DNA of 64,000 bases from Bdellovibrionaceae bacterium UBA6502 (GTDB taxonomy: Bacteria > Bdellovibrionota > Bdellovibrionia > Bdellovibrionales > UBA840): positions 32,627 to 96,626 of the forward strand of contig DJMA01000018.1 in the NCBI GenBank assembly GCA_002436415.1, read 5' to 3'. Below are positions 57,244 to 64,000 of this stretch, in pieces. The notes under the pieces are model-generated. The model did no database searches and was not told the DNA's origin. It saw only the letters and a program-made list of their open reading frames with translations. A program made the translations under genes and the position numbers. Position 1 is the first letter of the stretch. Each line of letters begins with the position of its first letter.

Positions 57244-58230
57244 TTAATTTTTATCCACTCGCCACAAGGAGTCTACAAAGTAAGAGTTTTCGTCTGTAAA
57301 ATTCTTTTCGATTACAAAGCCTGTTTGATCACACAGATTTCTTATGTCTGATTCGATATACTTAAAAGAGTATTCGAGATGTAGAGCTTCATAGGACTTA
57401 AAATGAAATGCTCTTCCGATTTCTTTAATATAAACCTCTTGTTCTTCTTTTGAAATGAGATAACTCTCCATTGCTCCAAGTCTTGGATTATACACTCCAA
57501 AATGTTGAAATTTTGATGGATCAAAGTCAGCTCCAAGTACCTTGTTTATTCTGTCTAACAGATTCAAATTAAAGTCCCTAGTATACCCAGCAGCATCATT
57601 ATAAGCATTGGTGAGAACATTGACGTCTTTTTTAAGGTCAAATCCAATGAGTGCCAGGTCGTTATTATCTAAATTATTCCACAATTCTCTTAAAAAAACC
57701 TGACAATGAACCTTGTCGAAATTTCCAATATTAGATCCTAAAAAGAGTACTAACTGTTTATTTTTTGACTTGTTCCTTAAAAAACGAAGTCCTGCCATAT
57801 ACTCTGAAACAATCCCATGAATTTTTAGATATTTATGTGAAGAGATGGTTCTATCTAACTGCTTCATTGCTTCTTCTGATATATCTATTGGGTAATAATT
57901 TACGACTTTATCGGCCTCAAGAAGCGAGTTTAGAATAATCTGACTCTTATGTCCGTCACCAGCTCCAAGCTCAATTACATCTATCTCATCGTCCTCAATT
58001 AAATTCGCCAGCTCATTTTTATTATTAGACAATATTTCAAACTCTGTACGTGTTAGGTAATAATCTTTATGCTGAGTTATTTTTTGAAACAATTCACTCC
58101 CCTTATCATCATAAAAATACTTTGGAGAGATTGTCTTAGGAGAGGAACAAAGGCCCATTAATACATCAAGAGCAAATTGTTCATTCATTGATAACTTGTT
58201 CTGGTTCTTGTCTAAATTTGAAATTTCCAC
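57244..58230 (-). CDS. egtD: L-histidine N(alpha)-methyltransferase
   Basis: A 328-residue S-adenosylmethionine-dependent enzyme that trimethylates histidine to hercynine, the first step of ergothioneine synthesis. It shows the EgtD N-terminal motif (LCSSPKTISPKYFYDDKGSELF, with the characteristic YYLTRTEFEIL), the SAM-binding ELGAGDGHKSQIIL near residue 80, and GSNIGNF. The start is GTG; AAAGGA lies seven bases upstream, and the G of the egtB stop TAG is the first base of this start, so the two genes are coupled. No egtA, egtC or egtE is in the window. Confidence 0.93.
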   Translation of the reverse strand: MEISNLDKNQNKLSMNEQFALDVLMGLCSSPKTISPKYFYDDKGSELFQKITQHKDYYLTRTEFEILSNNKNELANLIEDDEIDVIELGAGDGHKSQIILNSLLEADKVVNYYPIDISEEAMKQLDRTISSHKYLKIHGIVSEYMAGLRFLRNKSKNKQLVLFLGSNIGNFDKVHCQVFLRELWNNLDNNDLALIGFDLKKDVNVLTNAYNDAAGYTRDFNLNLLDRINKVLGADFDPSKFQHFGVYNPRLGAMESYLISKEEQEVYIKEIGRAFHFKSYEALHLEYSFKYIESDIRNLCDQTGFVIEKNFTDENSYFVDSLWRVDKN

Positions 58231-59321
58231 TATAAATCCTTTGCTAATCGTATTCCTGAATACATCCAGCGCTGATGAGGTTCATAAAAGTTTCTATAAG
58301 TCGGGCGCCAATGGCCTTCGGGGGTGGCAGCACATCCACCCCTAAGGACAAATTGGTTGCACATAAATTTGCCATTGTATTCTGACAAAACTCCATCAAA
58401 TTTTTTAAAGCGAGGGTAAGCGGAGTAATGACTATTTGTCCAAGCCCATAGCTTTGATGAAGACTTAAAATTTACATCTAACAACTCATGCTCAAATTCA
58501 CTTGGAAGACGGCATCCCATAAAATTAGCGTAAGCATCGGCTTCGAAAAAACTAATATGAGAAACAGGTAAACTCATATCAGACTCATCCCAGTATAATG
58601 GGGATTTGACATCATTTTCACAGACCCAATCCCAACCTTTACTCAACCAATAAAGTGGGTTCTTATAGGCTCCTGAAGATATAAAATTTTGGTATTCACT
58701 TTTAGTAACAAGATCCCTCGAAATCAAAGCTCCATATTGATATCTCTGATGTTGAGGCCCCTCATTGTCGTAATGAAATCCACTGCCACCGTAACCAAAA
58801 GTATATAGCCCTTCTGTGATCTTAAACCACTGATCCTTCTTGTTTGAATCAAGACTAAAGTTCTCAGGATAAGTATCGATGCTGTCGGAGTAAATTGCCT
58901 TGAGATCCATTTGCAATAGCTCTTGATGTTGTTCCTCATGGTTAATACCGATTTCAAGTAAGTGCTTTAGATTTTCACAGTTTTTATTGTTTAATAGCTC
59001 TAGGATATGCTGATCTACATATTCTCGATATTTATAGATCTTTTCGCAATCCATTAAAAGAGAGCCTCGATCAGCTTGACTTAAATGCTCTCCAGCCGAT
59101 TTGTAATAAGAGTTAAAAGAAAAATGAAATTCACTATCGTAAACCTGATAGTTTTCAAAATACTCACATAGAATTACTTTTTCAAAAAACCAAGTGGTAT
59201 GGCCAAGGTGCCATTTTGGTGGAGAAACTTCTGCTCTAGGCTGCATGGACATTAAATCCTTGGGTATGTTTTCACACAAACCAGTAGTATGTTTACGAAC
59301 TTTTTCAAATCTAGTTTTCAT
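58230..59321 (-). CDS. egtB: Ergothioneine biosynthesis sulfoxide synthase
   Basis: A 363-residue non-haem iron oxygenase joining hercynine to cysteine or gamma-glutamylcysteine with O2. The N-terminal DinB-like domain has the predicted iron ligands His41 (WHLGHTTWFFE), His128 and His132 (NHEEQHQELLQMD). The C-terminal half is a formylglycine-generating-like domain (GCRLPSEFEHE, LRGGCAATPEGHWRPTYRNF, SGIRLAKDL). It is somewhat shorter than actinobacterial EgtB, and no gamma-glutamyl ligase is near, suggesting the cysteine-type pathway; substrate choice is an inference. First gene of egtBD. Confidence 0.93.
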   Translation of the reverse strand: MKTRFEKVRKHTTGLCENIPKDLMSMQPRAEVSPPKWHLGHTTWFFEKVILCEYFENYQVYDSEFHFSFNSYYKSAGEHLSQADRGSLLMDCEKIYKYREYVDQHILELLNNKNCENLKHLLEIGINHEEQHQELLQMDLKAIYSDSIDTYPENFSLDSNKKDQWFKITEGLYTFGYGGSGFHYDNEGPQHQRYQYGALISRDLVTKSEYQNFISSGAYKNPLYWLSKGWDWVCENDVKSPLYWDESDMSLPVSHISFFEADAYANFMGCRLPSEFEHELLDVNFKSSSKLWAWTNSHYSAYPRFKKFDGVLSEYNGKFMCNQFVLRGGCAATPEGHWRPTYRNFYEPHQRWMYSGIRLAKDL

Positions 59322-59760
59322 TCATGAACACCTTTACTATCAACGACAATTTTTCAGGCCTTACTATATTCCTCTTAGACACAGAAACTTAAGTCCAAAT
59401 AGCTTCTACAATTTTCACAAGCTAAAAAGATATCCTTACACAATAAACAGCGTCTGGCCAGAGTAAGTAAACACAAGAAAGCTAATTTCAATTATCGATC
59501 GCCATATACCATTAAGCCTTTACTTTAGGTAATATTAGTAAAGGCTGATTTATTCATAAATCCCCTTATCTTCTTTTAGAAATACAATTTAGCAATTCTC
59601 TGACTAAAACTTTTTTTTAATTGTAGCTAGCAACTGTTAAAAACAGATTTTAATAAAATAAATATGACAAGCCTTGAAAATTTAATAGAAAGACCTAATC
59701 CAAAAAACAAAAAAGCCAGACTCATCGCCTGGCTTCTTTTCTTAAAATATTATGTGAATA
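59322..59760. other. Intergenic region between carD and egtB (439 bp)
   Basis: AT-rich with the carD terminator at 59702-59735. The egtB promoter should lie near 59330-59500, but no clear -35/-10 is found. No gene. Confidence 0.35.
59702..59735 (-). terminator. Terminator of carD
   Basis: Stem AAGCCAG (59713-59719) with CTGGCTT (59729-59735) and a 9-base loop. On the minus strand it is followed by TTTTGTTTTTT. Confidence 0.8.
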
Positions 59761-60285
59761 CTAAATCTGTGCTTCTGGCATCTCAGCACTTGGGCTGATA
59801 AAAACCGAACGAATTTCTTCTTCTACCTCAGACTCATCCGTATTCGTCGCAATCGAAACTTCTCTTACTAGTAAGCCTTTAGCTTGGTCTAGCATATTCT
59901 TTTCTCCAGAACTTAACTCTTTCTCACCCTGAAGGATGTAAAGGTCACGCATTACTTGAGCAATTTCAATCACAGAACCTGTTTTAATCTTCTCCATATA
60001 CTCACGGTGACGACGATTCCAAGTTTGTGTATCTAACTTTTTCTCTTTCGCAGTTCTTTCTGTTTGAAGAACCGTTAAGATGTTTTCAACTTCGTCTTCA
60101 CCAATGATTGGACGAAGACCTTTTGATTTTGCCGCAGCTTTAGGAACAAAAAGTTTACTTCCATTTTCAATTAGTTCGATGGCGAGGAACTCGGTCATTG
60201 AACCACATATTTCTTTGGTTTCGATGTCGACAATCTTGCCAACGCCATAACCAGGGTATACTGCTAAATCTCCAATTCCGAACAT
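59761..60285 (-). CDS. carD: CarD/CdnL-family transcriptional regulator
   Basis: A 174-residue global regulator that binds RNA polymerase beta and stabilises the open complex at rRNA and other promoters. It begins MFGIGDLAVYPGYGVGKI, the CarD_TRCF/RNAP-interaction domain typical of CarD/CdnL, then an alpha-helical DNA-binding C-terminal half including WNRRHREYMEKI. The ATG at 60283-60285 has GGAGGATC upstream; a longer reading to 60336 adds 17 residues lacking homology to the family and a ribosome site. The C-terminal tail (EEEIRSVFISPSAEMPEAQI) is longer than in mycobacterial CarD. Confidence 0.92.
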   Translation of the reverse strand: MFGIGDLAVYPGYGVGKIVDIETKEICGSMTEFLAIELIENGSKLFVPKAAAKSKGLRPIIGEDEVENILTVLQTERTAKEKKLDTQTWNRRHREYMEKIKTGSVIEIAQVMRDLYILQGEKELSSGEKNMLDQAKGLLVREVSIATNTDESEVEEEIRSVFISPSAEMPEAQI

Positions 60286-60790
60286 ATAGATCCTCCAAAT
60301 CTGCGACAGAGTAGCATTTCTAACGCGCTTAATCAATGCGCAGCAGTGTTCGCGAAAAAACTTCAGGGAAATAAAAACAAGTTTTATTAAGTTACTGAAC
60401 TTATTTCAGGGAAAACAAGAGTTTTACTTTAAAACCTGAAAATAAGTCATAAACGGAGTTTGCTTAGATCTGTATTAATTACTTTAAAAACCAATTTTGA
60501 AATTAAAAACTGAAACTGATTTCATAGCAAAGAGTGATTTTATTTGAATACTCTGTGCATAAATGACCTAGGCTGAAGTTTTTTCTTCGCTTAACTATCG
60601 CCTACTAACAGTATAACATGAATTTTTTATATATTCCAGGCTTCATTATTTAAATCTCAAAGACTGACAAAAAAGCCTGAAAATAAATATTTTCTTAAGA
60701 ATAAGATAATTAGTTTAGAGCATTTTTTTATTCCTAATTACGCAGCTTACGAAGACTTTTCCTTTTATTAAAATATTTTGATTCAAAATA
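60286..60790. other. Intergenic region between the lipocalin-like gene and carD (505 bp)
   Basis: AT-rich DNA, the promoter region of carD. CAGGGAAA occurs twice (near 60365 and 60407). No ORF, RNA or terminator was recognised. It is unusually long for this window. Confidence 0.35.
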
Positions 60791-61150
60791 CTAATGATCT
60801 AAGCCTATTTTTTTCCAACTAATTTGAACTACCTTATCTTTTTCATTAGCTCTAAGAACAAGCCTTTGATCTGAACACTCAATCACTTCTCGAATTTTAA
60901 CAGAGCCAATTTCAGATTCTCGACTCGATAGCAAAACTTTGTGTTCCATTTGATCTGCAAGCAACTTGTAGTCTGCCATATAGAAGTAGTGATCTACTAC
61001 ATCATCTTTATATATTTGAAAGCCCACAGACATGATTCCTTGCTTTGTATAGAGTATTCTCGCATCAACTCGAGCATCTACCTCCACCGACTCACCGTCT
61101 TCTTGAATCATCTCATATTTTTCTAGTTCATAGCTTCCAAAAACATTCAT
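60791..61150 (-). CDS. Lipocalin-like family protein
   Basis: A 119-residue protein from the ATG at 61148-61150 (GAGG seven bases upstream); the earlier in-frame ATG (61177) lies beyond the terminator hairpin. The sequence FGSYELEKYEMIQEDGESVEVD, then RILYTKQGIMSVGFQIYK, follows the small bacterial lipocalin-like domain, a beta-barrel with Y-x-x-x-G-x-M-S. There is no signal peptide, so it is probably cytosolic. The ligand is unknown. Located right after the S8 protease gene but separated from it by a strong terminator. Confidence 0.7.
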   Translation of the reverse strand: MNVFGSYELEKYEMIQEDGESVEVDARVDARILYTKQGIMSVGFQIYKDDVVDHYFYMADYKLLADQMEHKVLLSSRESEIGSVKIREVIECSDQRLVLRANEKDKVVQISWKKIGLDH

Positions 61151-61161
61151 ATAAACCTCAT

Positions 61162-61186
61162 AAAAAAAGGGAGCCAATAAGCTCCC
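61162..61186 (-). terminator. Terminator between the S8 protease and the lipocalin-like gene
   Basis: A 6-bp GC-rich stem (GGGAGC at 61169-61174 with GCTCCC at 61181-61186), loop CAATAA, followed on the minus strand by seven T's (61168-61162). It ends just 12 bases before the lipocalin start codon. Confidence 0.85.
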
Positions 61187-61210
61187 CTAGTAGTTCTTTT
61201 AATTTTGTCG

Positions 61211-63325
61211 CTACAGATTGAATCGAGTTAAAACCAAAGCATAAGGCTGCTTTCCGTTCTTACCATTTACAATTCTCTTAGCATTTACAATGATTCGATA
61301 ATCACCTGGCTCAAATAAAGCCTCTAGTAGCTCTAAGTTATTCGTGTGATCTTTTCCACCGAGAACAACATTACCAGCCTTATCTACGACCATCAAATCT
61401 AAGTCGTTCACCAAAGCCTTCTTTGTAGAAGGTGAACCCGGAGCATCCGTATAAGCCATTGTCACAATTACTGCTGATCGTTTTGTAACACGCATTGTGT
61501 AAACTGCATTTTCACCTTCTGCTAGCCCCAATTTGTTATCACGAAGCATTCCGTAATCTAAAAGTGGAATTCTAGCCAAGTCCACACGGCCATATCCCTC
61601 GTGAACATTTGGTCGCTTCGTTAGAAGCTCTTGCCTTTGCCCCACTCCAAACTGACCCGGAAAAAGATCTTTTGCAGTGTGAACCAAAGAGGCTTTCAAC
61701 AATGCAGCCGAAGGGTTCTTTTGATTTTTCACCTTCACTAGGTACTCACGCATTACCGCAGCGGCACCAGCAGTTAAAGGTGTAGCCATCGATGTACCAC
61801 CAGCCCAAACGTATTTATCATTGTAAGCGCCCCACAAAACTCCAGCGTCTGGGTGACTACTTCTAGTTGATAAAATATTTGTACCTGGAGCAACTATGTC
61901 AGGCTTTACACGCCCATCAGAAGTTGGTCCACGCGAGCTAAAGGCCGCAATTCCATTTGGATTATCTGACAAGAAATCCGATGCTATCGGCTCAGCTCCC
62001 CACTTTTGTTTACCACCTCGAAGGTCTTTCAAAGGAACCTGAATACCTCCTAGCTTCGTATAGTTTTCAGAAGCACCGACTGTTAAAACATTTTTAGCTG
62101 TACCTGGAGAACTTACAGAACCCTCATCGATACGCCCATTAGCATCTAAATCTTGACCACTATTACCAGCCGCAAAGATTAAAAGCATGTCTTGGTTATT
62201 CCACATGTATTCATCAACTTGTACGGAGAAGTTATTGTAGGCTCCAAGGTTTTGTGGTGATCCCCAAGAGTTAGTATGAATTCTCGCTCCATCATCATAA
62301 GTTTGAGCAAACATATCACCGAGCTTTGTAGGTACCATGATATTATTCATCATGCGCGACCACATACCTTGAGCTACAAAACGTGCTCCTGGTGCTGCTC
62401 CAACAATTTTTCCGCCTGACTCAAGCCCTGTACCAATCACACTACCAGCGACGTGGGTTCCATGGCCTTGAGGATCTCCCCAAGAGTTTGCAAATAAAGC
62501 TACAGCATAACCTCTAAAGACTCCTCCAAAATCAGGGTGAAGTTTTCCCAATTCACCACTATCTAAACCTGTATCAGCCATTCCAACAACTTGACCAGCA
62601 CCGCTTAAACCACGCTTATAAGCGTATGGAAGATTCATGATTCGAGTTCCACTTTCTAAACCATTCAGATCGCTATAATCGCCAGTACTTCTAGTTCTGA
62701 AATTATTATTTTTATTATCGGCAGAACCAAGATCAGCATAAGCGGTCTCAAATTTAGGAACAGGCTCAATCCATTCAACACCTTCAATTGCAGCGATAGA
62801 ATAGATTTCATTGTAGGCGCTTACTAAATAAATTAAACGACCGTCTACATCTTCAACTCTTGTATTCTCGTACTTACCAATTTCCCTTAAAATATCTTCT
62901 TTGTTTTCACCTTCACAGATTCTTACAACCAACAAGGCATTTTGGTCTTTAGTAAAAACACTTGGACGAATTTCATTACTCACTCGAAGTTGCGCAGTGT
63001 AAGGAATCATTTTTTCAATCTTATCAGACTGTTGGTTCTTAAAAATCTCACGATCACTGGCAGAAATTTTTACTAACAAGGCATCATCTGGAATGAAAGC
63101 CTTAAACTCAGCTCCGTAGCTTTCTAAAAGTTCGCGATGCTCAAAAGAAAGACTCTCTTTAAACTGCACTATATAATAGTTGGTTTCTGAAGCTTCGGAT
63201 TGTGATTTGCTAAAATTACTTTTTAGCTGAAGAGCCTCACTCTTAAGGTGAAGTTCTTTGGCAGAGGCTGCCGCGGTTCCCATTAAAAAACTTAATACTA
63301 AGCCCTTTAACAATACTGTATTCAT
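61211..63325 (-). CDS. Subtilisin-family serine protease (KP-43-like), secreted
   Basis: A 704-residue S8 protease with a Sec signal (MNTVLLKGLVLSFLMGTAAASA) and an N-terminal propeptide-like part to about 210. The triad is Asp251 (VGMADTGLD), His291 (GHGTHVAG) and Ser512 (GGTSMATPLTAG), with oxyanion Asn388 (AAGNSG). The catalytic domain has the long DGARIHTNSWG insertion of KP-43-like alkaline proteases. About 590-704 is a C-terminal beta-barrel/jelly-roll (VNDLDLMVVDKAG). GGGGGG precedes the ATG. It probably acts outside the cell or on the surface to degrade protein. Confidence 0.93.
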   Translation of the reverse strand: MNTVLLKGLVLSFLMGTAAASAKELHLKSEALQLKSNFSKSQSEASETNYYIVQFKESLSFEHRELLESYGAEFKAFIPDDALLVKISASDREIFKNQQSDKIEKMIPYTAQLRVSNEIRPSVFTKDQNALLVVRICEGENKEDILREIGKYENTRVEDVDGRLIYLVSAYNEIYSIAAIEGVEWIEPVPKFETAYADLGSADNKNNNFRTRSTGDYSDLNGLESGTRIMNLPYAYKRGLSGAGQVVGMADTGLDSGELGKLHPDFGGVFRGYAVALFANSWGDPQGHGTHVAGSVIGTGLESGGKIVGAAPGARFVAQGMWSRMMNNIMVPTKLGDMFAQTYDDGARIHTNSWGSPQNLGAYNNFSVQVDEYMWNNQDMLLIFAAGNSGQDLDANGRIDEGSVSSPGTAKNVLTVGASENYTKLGGIQVPLKDLRGGKQKWGAEPIASDFLSDNPNGIAAFSSRGPTSDGRVKPDIVAPGTNILSTRSSHPDAGVLWGAYNDKYVWAGGTSMATPLTAGAAAVMREYLVKVKNQKNPSAALLKASLVHTAKDLFPGQFGVGQRQELLTKRPNVHEGYGRVDLARIPLLDYGMLRDNKLGLAEGENAVYTMRVTKRSAVIVTMAYTDAPGSPSTKKALVNDLDLMVVDKAGNVVLGGKDHTNNLELLEALFEPGDYRIIVNAKRIVNGKNGKQPYALVLTRFNL

Positions 63326-63682
63326 ATGCTACCCCCCAGTGTAGGGAATAATTGAACCACGCTACCATGTAAAAAATCCAGGAAATATTTACATTATGCT
63401 GAAGTACCACTCAATGAATCTGTGTGTCAGAAAATTATTTGCTTATTTAGAAATCATTATTAGTAAAACTTTTATTTTTCCTTAGTTATACTTAGGCATT
63501 TGGCAGTATTAAATTTTTCTATAGATGTGTACTCGAGAAACAAAACTAAGCCCGTTGACAAAGAAATTTGGCTTAATCATCAATCAAAAGCACCATGCTC
63601 TTTGATGGCTCTATTAAGAAACTGAGCAATGCTTCTAATTCAGTTCGTCAGCACCAAAATTGTAAGCCTTTAGCTTTGATAG
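63326..63682. other. Non-coding region upstream of the S8 protease (357 bp)
   Basis: No gene, RNA or clear promoter recognised. AT-rich. The S8 protease promoter must lie here. Right of it is a MITE-like inverted repeat. Confidence 0.35.
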
Positions 63683-63834
63683 AACTGGCCCACTTAATTG
63701 CGGATAGAATTTAACAACTACTGGAAAACTTTTGCTTAAAGGACTTTGACCGAATTTTGGATTTCCGTGCATTGAATATAGTAAAGGTTTTCAAGGCTTT
63801 AAAATGCTATTATCCGCAATTAAGTGGGTCAGTT
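63683..63834. repeat. 24-bp inverted repeat flanking 104 bp (MITE-like)
   Basis: Left arm 63683-63706, right arm 63811-63834; 23 of 24 positions are complementary (AACTGRCCCACTTAATTGCGGATA, R = the one mismatch). The 104-bp middle contains no ORF. The arms are long enough to be the ends of a mobile element or of a remnant, but no target-site duplication or transposase was recognised. Confidence 0.5.
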
Positions 63835-63960
63835 AAAAAAATCTAGTAAGATCATATTTCTATGCTTTTCCATACGCCATTAAATGGACCCGCTTTCCAA
63901 AAGCTCTAAAAATCAATTTCGCTCCATAGGTTTTTTTGGGAGGGTGATTTTGGAGAATTA

Positions 63961-64000
63961 TCTTTTTAGTATTTTTTAGTATTTTTTAGTATTTTTTAGT
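63961..64000. repeat. 10-bp tandem repeat at window end
   Basis: Four copies of ATTTTTTAGT (the first is TCTTTTTAGT), ending at the window edge, so the array probably continues. No ORF. Confidence 0.85.

Noticed and set aside
1..64000. tRNA, rRNA, CRISPR, prophage
   Set aside because: I looked at the intergenic regions by eye and saw no cloverleaf, rRNA or spaced direct repeats; no phage or integrase gene was recognised.

Overview
The window is AT-rich, gene-dense bacterial DNA with short intergenic gaps, many co-directional overlapping genes and an unusual number of predicted lipoproteins and secreted proteins. A TIGR02147-family regulator (a family typical of predatory Bdellovibrio-like bacteria and Fibrobacter), a CarD/CdnL regulator, a giant Calx-beta/beta-solenoid surface lipoprotein and cytochrome bd together suggest a member of Bdellovibrionota (Bdellovibrio/Bacteriovorax-like). 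This assignment is an inference: there is no rRNA or other strong phylogenetic marker here. I saw no tRNA, rRNA, CRISPR array, prophage or intact insertion sequence.

Layout. 1-8238 (minus): the first 2746 codons of a giant lipoprotein that runs off the left edge. 8.4-17.3 kb: a DUF3750 lipoprotein, a small secreted protein, cydAB (bd oxidase), a Gfo/Idh/MocA oxidoreductase, a BCCT osmolyte transporter and a GAF histidine kinase. 17.3-21.1 kb (minus): an MFS exporter, then a PHP-domain gene, olsB and arginase overlapping as one operon; arginase makes ornithine, the substrate of OlsB, so this looks like ornithine-lipid synthesis. 21.2-28.2 kb (minus): a compact six-gene operon of unknown function (multi-pass membrane protein, GNAT-like protein with a membrane anchor, ThiF/E1-like adenylyltransferase, second GNAT protein, nitroreductase-like protein, diheme cytochrome c lipoprotein). 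This is the best candidate for an undescribed pathway. 28.3-35.5 kb: a HAD phosphatase, uvrC, a DUF1338 dioxygenase-like protein with an S41 peptidase, and uvrB.

35.5-42.7 kb: a large secreted protein of unknown function, a TIGR02147 regulator next to a HExxH metalloprotease-like lipoprotein, and a catalase-peroxidase (KatG) that carries a lipoprotein signal. 42.7-49.8 kb: a Cus/Czc-like heavy-metal RND efflux operon (pump, adaptor with two heavy-metal-binding motifs, TolC-like outer-membrane gene broken by an in-frame TAA), divergent from an ECF sigma factor and a four-helix membrane protein that is probably its anti-sigma factor. The intergenic region holds two divergent promoters of identical layout, TTTTTGTCACA-N16-CGTAA, one for each transcript. 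They suggest that this sigma factor drives both its own gene and the efflux operon.

49.8-64 kb: cysS, a candidate small RNA on the opposite strand, gltX, a secreted unknown, an RhlE-like DEAD-box helicase, another secreted unknown, egtB-egtD (ergothioneine), carD, a lipocalin-like protein, a subtilisin-family (KP-43-like) secreted protease, and a right-hand non-coding end with a 24-bp inverted repeat (MITE-like) and a 10-bp tandem repeat. Intrinsic terminators are recognisable after many transcription units.
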